DNA of 64,000 nt from Pseudoalteromonas amylolytica (GTDB lineage: Bacteria > Pseudomonadota > Gammaproteobacteria > Enterobacterales > Alteromonadaceae): the NCBI RefSeq assembly GCF_001854605.1, contig NZ_MKJU01000027.1, positions 317,468 to 381,467 of the forward strand, written 5' to 3'. How positions within the stretch are numbered: the first letter of the stretch is position 1; every line of letters starts with the position of its first letter. A model generated the notes under the pieces. That model had not been told where the DNA came from and did not search any database. It saw only the letters and a program-made list of their open reading frames with translations. A program made the translations under genes and the position numbers. Positions 26,692-35,381 of this stretch are shown here, one piece after another.

Positions 26692-26781
26692 ATGTTCTCA
26701 ATTAAAACAGCACTGCCTTACCAACAACTCGAACAGCTACTTTTAGCCGAAGTGAGTGATACACTCGCCGACCATTTTTGA
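26692..26781 (+). pseudogene. 29-codon remnant, transposase-like start
   Basis: A short frame reads MFSIKTALPYQQLEQLLLAE and ends SDTLADHF. The wording resembles the N-terminus of IS transposases that begin with a helical QLEQLL segment, but it is too short to be sure. It may be the trace of an insertion sequence at the left side of the cluster. Confidence 0.25.
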
Positions 26782-26791
26782 ATCAGCTTCA

Positions 26792-27715
26792 CTAGGTCAT
26801 GGCCAATACGATTTTACGATTGCCTTCATAGGGGGCTCTACCGTGTGCTACAAGCAAGTTATCGATAATAAGAATATCATTTTTCCGCCAATCGAAAGTA
26901 AGGCTCAGATCCTGATAGACATCATTGATGATTTTAATCATCTCATCGGGTATAGCACTACCATCATCTGCAAACACCACATTTCTAGGTGGTAACACCC
27001 CACAGCTATCAAGCAATACTCGGTATGATTCCCCTTGAGCATAAGGGTGAAATACATGCGCTTGATTAAACCAAACTTGTTCGCCAGTTACTGGATGGGT
27101 CTGGATTGGCTCACAAGTTTGTAAAGTAGTAAGGCCTTCGTCTGTCCAAATGAGCTCGATATTATTTTTGTTACAATACTGCTCAACGGCCGCTTTATCG
27201 GATGTACAAAATGCATCTTGCCAGCTAAGGTCTATGAACGCATTGAAGTTTCGTTCAAATCTTAATTTCCTTTTCACAAATTCTTGCTGTATTTCAGCTG
27301 GAATCTTAGCAAGTACTTTACGGCTACATGTCAAAGGTGTTTGACCTTGACTAAATTCGTCAATGACACACTTGAACCAAAGGCGTTTCGGCCAGTGATT
27401 GCTATAAGCATTCTCATTATGTTGCAATATAGCTCTATCCTGAGGATATTCGGTTGTCGTATAAGTTTTGCCCGACAAGTTGGTCCTCGGTGTTGAACGA
27501 AACTTATATTCTAAAGGGGTTTCGCCACACCAGTTTAGAATACTATCCAGCTCCGTGTTTGCTACATCAAACCCGCGCAACAAAATTGCACCATGTGAGT
27601 GCAACTTTGTTTCCAGCTCAGACCATTGTGCTTTTATCCAACCCTCTAAGTCAGCATTATCTTCAGTCGTAATGGTATAGAGGAGATCGTCCTGTATTTT
27701 TAAACTGCTGTTCAT
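26792..27715 (-). CDS. Fe(II)/2-oxoglutarate oxygenase, SyrP/TauD-like
   Basis: A 307-aa TauD-superfamily dioxygenase. The iron triad reads H99-x-E101 (ILQHNENAYS) and H291 (LLVAHGRAPYEG), with Arg300 as the expected 2-oxoglutarate salt-bridge residue. TTTEYPQDRAILQHNENAYS and SCRKVLAKIP are the usual signature of the SyrP-type subgroup, which beta-hydroxylates amino acids while they are bound to a peptide carrier protein. It is the last gene of the leftward operon, behind a strong AAGGAGGAACGAA site. A second, clearly different copy sits at 40282-41259, so two positions or substrates are likely. Which residue it modifies cannot be read from the sequence. Confidence 0.8.
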   Translation of the reverse strand: MNSSLKIQDDLLYTITTEDNADLEGWIKAQWSELETKLHSHGAILLRGFDVANTELDSILNWCGETPLEYKFRSTPRTNLSGKTYTTTEYPQDRAILQHNENAYSNHWPKRLWFKCVIDEFSQGQTPLTCSRKVLAKIPAEIQQEFVKRKLRFERNFNAFIDLSWQDAFCTSDKAAVEQYCNKNNIELIWTDEGLTTLQTCEPIQTHPVTGEQVWFNQAHVFHPYAQGESYRVLLDSCGVLPPRNVVFADDGSAIPDEMIKIINDVYQDLSLTFDWRKNDILIIDNLLVAHGRAPYEGNRKIVLAMT

Positions 27716-27727
27716 TTCGTTCCTCCT

Positions 27728-30124
27728 TTATACATGGTTGAAGCTGTCGGCAATCGGTCTGTTGACAAATCGTCTAGAGGTGATTATCACCACAAGGACG
27801 TAAATAAGAAGCACAGCGATGCTCGATGTGATAAAGCTCAATAGGAATAGTGACATTGATGTATCTGGCATTATAAATCGTGTAGCCATAATAGAAGACA
27901 CTAAGGCAACTATGATTGTGACGATGAGCGCCTTTAAGTTGTATGTAAGAAGCTCAGTGATAATATGAGTTGGAGATGCACCTATTGCCATTTTGGTCGC
28001 TATTTTCGAACTACTTAAGCGGCTGCTATAATCTTGCAGGCCATACAAGCCAATAACAGCAAGGAAAGTACATAGCAACATTAAAAATATTGTTGATAAC
28101 TCAATTATATTAAAGGGCGCTTTCATCTCATTCAGTTTCGCTTCAATAGAGTCGTAGGTAAATATATTGACCTCAGGTGATACGCTATTGGTGATCGAGA
28201 CTAAGTCAGACTTTGATAGTGCTTGGTCTGGCTTGAACTTAACGAGCAGCTGTGTTTTAGATTGAGGCGCAGGTCGATACATCCGGCTTATATCATCGAC
28301 TTGACCAGGAAACTTCATATCAGCAACGATACCTGAGATAGTAAACATTCGTTCGCCATCTGGAGTCAGTTGCTTGCCTATCGCATTACCATCGCTAGAA
28401 AGCTCTTTTGCAAATGTTTCATTAATGATCACCAGCGGGTTACGATTAAATACATCTTCATAACTGAATGCTTTTCCTGCGATAAACTGCTGTGCAATGA
28501 TATTGAAATATTCAGAGCTGACGGTACTAAACTCTGGTGCATACTGCGACTCTGTGTGTGCGTCTTTAATTACAAAAATGTCTCTCGGGTCTAATGGAGA
28601 AGCACTTTGCTGTACATATTCGGTGCTAGGTAAGTTGTTTAGTGCTTGTTCAAGCTGGTTCACAATAGAAAAGGTGGCTTCCTCTGGCCATTCTCCCTCG
28701 CTGTGGCTTAATTCAATGCTGTATATATTTTTACTATTAAAGCCAAGGTCTTGCTTCGATATTTCGTATAGCTTTTGCAGAACAGACGTACAAAACACGA
28801 TCAGCATAATTGCGCAAAATACCTGAACAGACATTAAGCCCTTTTGAGCGGTACTCGACACTTTAATGCCAGCACCTTTACCGCTTGTCTGCATCGCTGA
28901 GATCAGGCTCTTATAATTCACTATTGATATACTCAACTTAGAAAAGAGAAGAGTGAAGGCAAATACGCTTACTATCGCTAAGCCGATAGTTAAGCCGTTT
29001 ACAGATAGCTCTTTTAGACGAGGCAAGACATCCGTTAGGTGTTGTTGTAATAAACCAAAAGTAAAATAGCTAAGGACAAAGCCAAGCACGGTTGAAAGGG
29101 TTATTAACACCGCGGATTCGTTAAATATTTCTTTAAATAAGTCCGTTTTGGAAGCGCCTAATGCGGCTCTAATAGCCAGTGGCTTATACATCTCAACTGT
29201 ACGCATTAAAAATAAGTTAGAAATGTTCACACACGCAATAAAAATTAATCCATATGTGCCAACAATAAACAAGTAAACCAAGTGAATATTGCTGCCTAAA
29301 ATCACGTCTTTTATTTTCGATGTTTTTGCATTGATACTCCAGTTATTAAAGAATGCAATGCCTTCGACTTGGCTTTTCCAAGTTCTATAAAGGTGTTGAG
29401 AAATCGACTCGTTGAGTGAATCCGGCTTGATGCCTTTGTGCACTTTTCCTAATAAAATGAGCTTTTCATCAATGTTGTACCAAGTTTCAGCTAAGTGTAC
29501 GCTCGGGTTAAAGTCCCAAGTTAGCCAAATTTTGGTATCTTGACCTCTTTGATTTATTTCAGGCTCGACAAATGAGCGGTCCAATACCCCAACGATTTGA
29601 AACTGCCTGTTCGATATCGTTATTGTTTTATTAATAATATCGGGATTTTGACCATAGTATGTTTGCCATAAATCATAGCTAATAACAGCAGCCGGAACAT
29701 TCTTCTGAAAGCCCTCATTGTCACTGAAAGTTCTACCTAGTTTGGTCTGAGCGGCTATCATAGAGAAGAACTCAGGTGTGATATAAGCAGTTTCTATTGT
29801 AGGTTTGTTCACGAGTGATGTAACGACATCTCTGGTAAACAGCGCCATTGAAGCCTGTTCAAAAAATTGTTTGTTATTGTAAAGGTCAACTAAACCTGGA
29901 TAGGTATAAGCGTTAGTTTCACCTGTAGGGCTATCGAATATATGTTCAACCTTTACGATGCGCTCACTGTCTGGGTAAGGTAGGGGATCTAAAAGTAATA
30001 GATTTGCCAGTGTGGTAGCTGTTAAAAATGCTGAAATGGCAAGCGACATAGTGACTATCACTGTAAAAGAAAAATACTTCTTCACCAGCAGCCTTTTCGC
30101 CAACTGTAATAGGGATCCAAACAT
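27728..30124 (-). CDS. MacB/FtsX-type ABC transporter permease
   Basis: A 798-aa integral membrane protein. After the first helix (FTVIVTMSLAISAFLTATTL) comes a large periplasmic MacB-type domain (about residues 50-270). Three helices then form the first FtsX unit, a second periplasmic part follows, and a second FtsX unit lies near the C-terminus. The duplicated arrangement makes it a single-chain permease of the macrolide-exporter/lipoprotein-release type. It stands next to its ATPase (17 nt gap) and the HlyD-like adaptor, so the three probably make a tripartite exporter with an outer-membrane channel encoded elsewhere. The likely cargo is the cluster's peptide. Confidence 0.85.
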   Translation of the reverse strand: MFGSLLQLAKRLLVKKYFSFTVIVTMSLAISAFLTATTLANLLLLDPLPYPDSERIVKVEHIFDSPTGETNAYTYPGLVDLYNNKQFFEQASMALFTRDVVTSLVNKPTIETAYITPEFFSMIAAQTKLGRTFSDNEGFQKNVPAAVISYDLWQTYYGQNPDIINKTITISNRQFQIVGVLDRSFVEPEINQRGQDTKIWLTWDFNPSVHLAETWYNIDEKLILLGKVHKGIKPDSLNESISQHLYRTWKSQVEGIAFFNNWSINAKTSKIKDVILGSNIHLVYLFIVGTYGLIFIACVNISNLFLMRTVEMYKPLAIRAALGASKTDLFKEIFNESAVLITLSTVLGFVLSYFTFGLLQQHLTDVLPRLKELSVNGLTIGLAIVSVFAFTLLFSKLSISIVNYKSLISAMQTSGKGAGIKVSSTAQKGLMSVQVFCAIMLIVFCTSVLQKLYEISKQDLGFNSKNIYSIELSHSEGEWPEEATFSIVNQLEQALNNLPSTEYVQQSASPLDPRDIFVIKDAHTESQYAPEFSTVSSEYFNIIAQQFIAGKAFSYEDVFNRNPLVIINETFAKELSSDGNAIGKQLTPDGERMFTISGIVADMKFPGQVDDISRMYRPAPQSKTQLLVKFKPDQALSKSDLVSITNSVSPEVNIFTYDSIEAKLNEMKAPFNIIELSTIFLMLLCTFLAVIGLYGLQDYSSRLSSSKIATKMAIGASPTHIITELLTYNLKALIVTIIVALVSSIMATRFIMPDTSMSLFLLSFITSSIAVLLIYVLVVIITSRRFVNRPIADSFNHV

Positions 30125-30140
30125 TTTAATATTCCTTACA

Positions 30141-30854
30141 TTAAGCCGTTTCTAGTATTCCGTCTGAAAGCTTGTATTTTATATGTGCAAGATCAGCATA
30201 TCTTGGGTCGTGTGTTACCAAACAGATGGTGGCGCCCTCTGCATGTAACTGATTTAGAACATCTAATACTAAATCCCCACTTTTAGAGTCTAAGTTACCT
30301 GTTGGTTCGTCAACAAGCAGTACGGAAGGTGACCCAACTAATGCTCTTGCAATACCAACACGTTGTTGTTGTCCACCTGAGAGTTGGTTAGGCTTATGGT
30401 TCATTCTATGTTCCAAGCCAACTTTTTTAAGACATTCTTCGGCTTGTGTACGAATGGCATTTTTGTCTTTCCAATTCGCGTTGTACTTAAGTGGGAGCAT
30501 GACATTTTCAAGGACACTTAATTCATCGATCAAATTGAAAGATTGAAATATGAAACCAATCTTTTCGTTTCTCACTTTTGCACTATCGTGCATGCTCAGA
30601 GAGTCAACTTTAACGCCATCAATGTAATAGTCGCCACTAGTTGGAGTGTCTAGCAGGCCTAAAATTGATAAAAGCGTAGACTTTCCACTACCAGAAGGTC
30701 CCGATATTGAAATGTATTCACCCTGATGTATCGACAAGTCTAGACCGGTCAATACGTGACTTTCTACTTCTTCAGAGTCGAAAACTTTACTGATATTTTT
30801 AAGTTGAATTATTGGGGCTTTGTTCATAGTAATATTATCGTTATTGTGTTCCAT
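30141..30854 (-). CDS. ABC transporter ATP-binding protein
   Basis: A 237-aa ATPase of the MacB/LolD type. Walker A is ISGPSGSGKSTLLSILG, the signature motif is NQLSGGQQQRVGIARAL, Walker B is VLLVDEPTGNLDS, and the H-loop is CLVTHDPRYAD. It powers the permease encoded immediately downstream. A second ATG (Met10) is also possible as start; the 30854 start follows the adaptor gene stop by 1 nt, which suggests coupling. Confidence 0.93.
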   Translation of the reverse strand: MEHNNDNITMNKAPIIQLKNISKVFDSEEVESHVLTGLDLSIHQGEYISISGPSGSGKSTLLSILGLLDTPTSGDYYIDGVKVDSLSMHDSAKVRNEKIGFIFQSFNLIDELSVLENVMLPLKYNANWKDKNAIRTQAEECLKKVGLEHRMNHKPNQLSGGQQQRVGIARALVGSPSVLLVDEPTGNLDSKSGDLVLDVLNQLHAEGATICLVTHDPRYADLAHIKYKLSDGILETA

Positions 30855-30855
30855 G

Positions 30856-32097
30856 TTAATCCGCCAGATTGATCTCTTGTTTTTGTTCTGAGAGCGTTTT
30901 TAGGTTGTTGATAATGTACTTTTCACCTAATTTCGCCCCAGCTAAAACCTGAGTATATTTGCCTGATTGGGCACCTAATTGAAGCGTTTTCGCTTCTCCT
31001 TTTCTGTTGTCTTGCGACATTTTGTATAAGGTTACTGAGCTATTTGGTTGCGCGTTGGTAGGTGTTTCAATGTAAAGCGCATCCTTGATAGAAGCGATAT
31101 TGATATGGCTTTGAACATTTTGCTGAGCTCTTGCACCTTCAATGCTTTCATCTTCGAATTCAACTTCAACAGTAATGTTGTTATTCACAACCACAGGTTC
31201 GATTCTAACGATACTACCAAGCGCTTTTTTCCCATTAAGAAAAATGCTTGCTTTTTGACCTGTCTGCAGCATAGGAGCCTGGCTTTGTGGCACGCGCAGG
31301 TGTGCAACGAGTTCATTTGAACTGCCAACTTCTGCTATTTGTGTGCCTGTAGCAACGCTTTGCCCAACTTCAACAAATACTCTTTGTACGACGCCATTGA
31401 AGTTAGCTTTTACACTTAAAGAGTCGACCCGTTTTTCTATGCTGCGAACTACCGACTTTTGTTGCTCAATGAGCTTCTCTGCAATCTTGACTTCTTCTTT
31501 TTGTAAATCAGCGACTTGTGATATGCGTTCTTTTTGAACATCAATCATTAGTTTTAACTGTTCGATATTGACTTTGCTCGCCTGAAAGTCAATTCGTGAA
31601 ATAATCCCCACGTCTGATAACGATGACTCAGACTCTAATCGCATTTTGGCAACAACAAATTGCGATTCAAGCTCTGCAAGTCGTGACCTTTGATCGAGTC
31701 TTTGTATCTTTTGATTGATCTTGGTTTGTTGCAACACAGCTTCTTGTTGCAACAATTGGAGTTGAGCTTGCTCTAGTTCTTGCATCAATTCTGGGTTACT
31801 GAGTACAACGATGGGAGTGCCTTTTTCGACGATTCCACCAGGTTTTACAAGCAGTTCTTGAACAGTTGCTGCGCTTTGAGCTGTTAGCAGTTGCTTATAC
31901 TTTGATTCAAGTTGACCAAACGCATTAATAGAGACGTCAAAATTACCTTTTTGGACGTCTGCTATTTCGACGCTTGAGAGTGAAACATCGTGACCTTCGT
32001 CATTGTATAAGTAGATTGCAAGTACAAGCACTAAAGCGGTCACAGCAACTATTATTATCGGGTTATTCCTTTGTTTAGGTGATTTTTTTATATCCAT
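30856..32097 (-). CDS. HlyD/MacA-type periplasmic adaptor protein
   Basis: A 413-aa membrane-fusion protein. One N-terminal helix (NPIIIVAVTALVLVLAIYLY) anchors it. Next come a lipoyl half (AATVQELLVKPGGIVEKGT), a long helical hairpin (about residues 95-210, Gln/Glu/Leu-rich), the second lipoyl half (VKANFNGVVQRVFVEVGQSV) and a beta-barrel. I place the start at the ATG at 32097, which overlaps the upstream stop in a TAATG arrangement; the frame could also open at GTG 32112. It links the permease to an outer-membrane channel not encoded here. Confidence 0.88.
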   Translation of the reverse strand: MDIKKSPKQRNNPIIIVAVTALVLVLAIYLYNDEGHDVSLSSVEIADVQKGNFDVSINAFGQLESKYKQLLTAQSAATVQELLVKPGGIVEKGTPIVVLSNPELMQELEQAQLQLLQQEAVLQQTKINQKIQRLDQRSRLAELESQFVVAKMRLESESSLSDVGIISRIDFQASKVNIEQLKLMIDVQKERISQVADLQKEEVKIAEKLIEQQKSVVRSIEKRVDSLSVKANFNGVVQRVFVEVGQSVATGTQIAEVGSSNELVAHLRVPQSQAPMLQTGQKASIFLNGKKALGSIVRIEPVVVNNNITVEVEFEDESIEGARAQQNVQSHINIASIKDALYIETPTNAQPNSSVTLYKMSQDNRKGEAKTLQLGAQSGKYTQVLAGAKLGEKYIINNLKTLSEQKQEINLAD

Positions 32098-34148
32098 TAA
32101 AATAGTTCCCACTTTGTTTTGAGTAAAGGTGCAATAGAGCTAAAGTTATCGGTCCAAAGTAATTCATTGGTATTTTCGATGACGCCTCTTGTCGAGGCGT
32201 TTAGTAACGCTTTGTCATACAAAAGATCGCGATTCTTTGTCATTAATACCCAGTCAGCGCTGCTACCTTCCTCAGCGTTTGTTCCTTGGCTGAAATAGAT
32301 TAATTCAGTTTCAAGTTCAATCGCTGCGGCCTTTATAACTGGTAGTAGATCGATATAGTTGTTTGAAATATGTAGTGCTAAAACGCCGTCTTTATCCAAG
32401 TTCTGCCAATACAGTTCAAACGCTTCGATAGTCAGTAAGTGTTTTGGAATTGAGTCACTAGAAAAAGCATCAACGACAAATACATTAAATGGGGCTTGTT
32501 CAGGATCGCGTTTTGACAAAGATAACCTTCCGTCACCTAAAATAGTTGATACTTGTGCTTTGGTATCAGACAAGTAGCTAAAGTGGCTGCCAGCAACGCG
32601 GATAACATCAGGGTTTAATTCGTAGAAGGTAATGGAGTCTTGTGCATCGCCATAAGCTGCAAGTGTGCCCGTACCTAGCCCTATAATACCCATATTAAGG
32701 TCATTCGCTTTCTTCACTGAATTTAGTAGCAAACCAATACCACTTTGGTGACTGAAATAGGCTAAAGGCAAGTGCTTTTCATCTTCATTTAAGCTTTGTG
32801 CGCCATGAGAAGTGATTCCATCAACCAATCTTCTTTCTGATATATCACCAATGTTGATGTCTTTCACCGTTAATGTGCCATAGAAATTACGCGTCGAATA
32901 AACATCAAACTTCTTATAAGCGCTGTTTACCATGAAAAACAGCAACAAGAATAAGGCTACGGCTGTGCCCCCTCCAATTTGTTGAAGCTTCAAATGACGC
33001 GCTGACTTTTCTTCTTTCACATTTAACAGCAATAACACCATAGTAAGGAAGATACTGATTGGCAGCTCTAAAAACTCATCGAATATAAGCGGAGAAACTA
33101 CGGAGACAAGCAATCCACCAAAGAAACCACCAACAGACATGGTCAAATAAAAATTTGTTAAATATTCTTCTTTAGGGGCTGATTTGGCCAGCTCGCCGTG
33201 ACAAATCATACAACCCGAGCCAAGTGCAATGCAGTAGATTATTATCTGGCTGTACAGGTCGAACATGGTGCTTGTGTGGTATAAAAATACAATACATAGC
33301 GCACTTAGCAAAAATACGCCGCCGGTCAACCAACGTCGATATGCATTAACGTTACTGAAGCTAATAATGTAAGTCGTCAGGTAGATGACCAAGGGGAGAA
33401 TCCATAAAAATGGCACTGGCGGAATGTTCTGGGTCATTGCATTAGTAATCGAAAGCAATAATACAACGCCGGTCAATGCAAGCAGAGTCCAATATGCTTG
33501 CAACCTTAGAGGTAATTTAGTAACTAGTTCGCCAACCTTGACAGTTTTACTGGTGAGCTTTTTATCACTAAATATTTTGAAAATAATGAATAACAAAAAG
33601 AAAGAGTAGACACAGTAAAACACACTCCAAATAGTTTGTTGTAGACCAATTGTAAGTTGGGGTTCTATTAAAAACGGATAAGAAATAAGCCCTAATACGG
33701 CACCAACATTAGACAAAGCGTAGAAGTAATAGCTTTTAGATTCAGCATCACTTTGATTCAGTGAATACCATTTATGTAGCATAGGCACTGTTGTTGAGAG
33801 CAGTGTATATGGTAAACCCACCGCGAAGAACAAGGTGGTAAGTACATCCAAAATGGGCAGTTCTTCACTTAAGTTCAGCTGATACAACTCAACGGATAAT
33901 GGCATGAATAAAAAGCAAATAATTATCAATGCCGAATGGACCTTTATTTGATTTAGTACAGTTAGCTTGGAAAGGCTATGTGAATATAAATAACCAACTA
34001 ACAAAAATGTTTGGAAAAAAAACATACAGCTGGTCCACGTTGCGGCAGACCCACCAAAGTAAGGCGTCATTATTTTCCCAAGTAACGGCTGTATTTGGAA
34101 AAGAAGGAACGACGAGATAAAGATTGTTAGTAGGTTTATTTTTTTCAT
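32097..34148 (-). CDS. Membrane-anchored spermidine-synthase-like protein
   Basis: A 683-aa protein. The first about 400 residues form a polytopic membrane part with the signature QPLLGKIMTPYFGGSAATW seen in fused MFS/spermidine-synthase proteins. The C-terminal about 250 residues have a methyltransferase-like Rossmann fold: MGIIGLGTGTLAAYG, FYELNPDVIRVAG, ILGDGRLSL and VFVVDAFSSDSIPKHLLT. This matches the SpeE fold, with the acidic DAFSSD catalytic-region motif. These fusions occur in many bacteria, usually with unknown substrates; aminopropylation of the cluster's product is possible, but so is an unrelated membrane role. It lies between the SufS-like gene (26 nt gap) and the adaptor (TAATG overlap). 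Confidence 0.75.
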   Translation of the reverse strand: MKKINLLTIFISSFLLFQIQPLLGKIMTPYFGGSAATWTSCMFFFQTFLLVGYLYSHSLSKLTVLNQIKVHSALIIICFLFMPLSVELYQLNLSEELPILDVLTTLFFAVGLPYTLLSTTVPMLHKWYSLNQSDAESKSYYFYALSNVGAVLGLISYPFLIEPQLTIGLQQTIWSVFYCVYSFFLLFIIFKIFSDKKLTSKTVKVGELVTKLPLRLQAYWTLLALTGVVLLLSITNAMTQNIPPVPFLWILPLVIYLTTYIISFSNVNAYRRWLTGGVFLLSALCIVFLYHTSTMFDLYSQIIIYCIALGSGCMICHGELAKSAPKEEYLTNFYLTMSVGGFFGGLLVSVVSPLIFDEFLELPISIFLTMVLLLLNVKEEKSARHLKLQQIGGGTAVALFLLLFFMVNSAYKKFDVYSTRNFYGTLTVKDINIGDISERRLVDGITSHGAQSLNEDEKHLPLAYFSHQSGIGLLLNSVKKANDLNMGIIGLGTGTLAAYGDAQDSITFYELNPDVIRVAGSHFSYLSDTKAQVSTILGDGRLSLSKRDPEQAPFNVFVVDAFSSDSIPKHLLTIEAFELYWQNLDKDGVLALHISNNYIDLLPVIKAAAIELETELIYFSQGTNAEEGSSADWVLMTKNRDLLYDKALLNASTRGVIENTNELLWTDNFSSIAPLLKTKWELF

Positions 34149-34174
34149 TTTTCTATTTAACAGTTATAGGTTTG

Positions 34175-35380
34175 TTACATGAAATCCAATATTTCACTTA
34201 GACTATTGAAAAAGAAATCGATATCTTCTGTTGTCGTGTAGACATATGCTGAGATCCGCATTACTTGTTCGCCAGCAACTGCACTGACTAATGGTTGAGC
34301 ACATAAGTGACCCGTTCGACAAATTATCCCATAGGAATCACTTAAAATCCTTGAAAGGTCGTCTAGATTACTAACGCCCTGAATAGAAAAGCTGGTTGTA
34401 GAGCTTCGAGCATGTCCGACACCACCGATGATTGTAAGTCGTTTATTTTCCAATATCTTACTTACAATATAATCAGAAAGGAAGTTATCATATTTTTCAA
34501 TATTTTCCATTCCTAACTTGTCGATATAATCCAGCGCAGCGTTAAATCCAAATACGGCAGAAATATTGGGCGTACCAGCTTCTAAACGGTGTGGGAGCTT
34601 TCTTGTCTGGGTGTTATCTAACGCAACCCAGTCAACCATACCGCCCCCCCATTGCATAGGCTTTAGTTCTTCCAATAGGGCTTTTTTGCCATATAAAATG
34701 CCTAAGCCAGTAGGGCCGAGGACTTTATGGGCAGAGAACGCCATAAAGTCTACATCTAGAGATTGTACGTCAATTGCTTTATGAGGAATTGACTGAGCCG
34801 CATCCATTAATGTGAGAACTCCATGCTTATGTGCCGCTTCAATCATTTCTTTCACCGGCAGATACAAGCCAGTGGCGTTAGAACAGTGCGTGATTGCTGC
34901 CAACTTAGGTTTTTCTTCCAGTAATTTATAGTAAGTCTCTAAATCGAGAGAGCCATCATCAAGTAGTCCAACGTAGCGCGTTTTGGCGTTCTGTTGCCAT
35001 GGAAGAAAATTTGAATGGTGTGCATCTGAGCAAACTAAAATCCAGTCATCGCTGTCGAGTTCTAGCCCAAGTGCCACCATATTGATAGCTTCCGTTGTGT
35101 TTTTGCAAAATACCACTTCGTTACCACTACAACGAATGAAATTCGCGACTTTATAGCGAGTTTGTTCGTAGATATTGGACGCCTCTTCAGTAACGTAACT
35201 TTTCCCTCGGTGTACATTTGTCGCAACATTTTGATAGAAATGAGTAATCGCTTCTATAACACAGTTTGGTTTCAGCGACGTTGCAGCACTATCCAAATAT
35301 ACGACATCCACACCATCTATTTGTCGACTGAGAAAAGGAAAGTCATCCCGTAAATCAAAGCTCTGCATAGCATTATTCAT
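34175..35380 (-). CDS. SufS/CsdA-like cysteine desulfurase
   Basis: A 401-aa class V PLP enzyme. The PLP lysine is K219 in FSAHKVLGPTG and the catalytic Cys is C360 in CRTGHLCAQPL, both as in group II cysteine desulfurases, which take sulfur from cysteine as a persulfide. HHSNFLPWQQ and LMDAAQSIPHKAIDV are further group marks. No sufE, sufBCD or isc genes are nearby, and the gene is locked inside the peptide operon (1 nt from the preceding stop), so it probably serves the product rather than iron-sulfur assembly. Cys/selenocysteine lyase or a C-S bond reaction on a precursor are alternatives. Confidence 0.82.
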   Translation of the reverse strand: MNNAMQSFDLRDDFPFLSRQIDGVDVVYLDSAATSLKPNCVIEAITHFYQNVATNVHRGKSYVTEEASNIYEQTRYKVANFIRCSGNEVVFCKNTTEAINMVALGLELDSDDWILVCSDAHHSNFLPWQQNAKTRYVGLLDDGSLDLETYYKLLEEKPKLAAITHCSNATGLYLPVKEMIEAAHKHGVLTLMDAAQSIPHKAIDVQSLDVDFMAFSAHKVLGPTGLGILYGKKALLEELKPMQWGGGMVDWVALDNTQTRKLPHRLEAGTPNISAVFGFNAALDYIDKLGMENIEKYDNFLSDYIVSKILENKRLTIIGGVGHARSSTTSFSIQGVSNLDDLSRILSDSYGIICRTGHLCAQPLVSAVAGEQVMRISAYVYTTTEDIDFFFNSLSEILDFM

Positions 35381-35381
35381 T

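Noticed and set aside
34175..35380. Housekeeping SufS for Fe-S assembly
   Set aside because: No sufBCD or sufE is adjacent and the gene is embedded in a peptide operon; the housekeeping role is not excluded but is not favoured.
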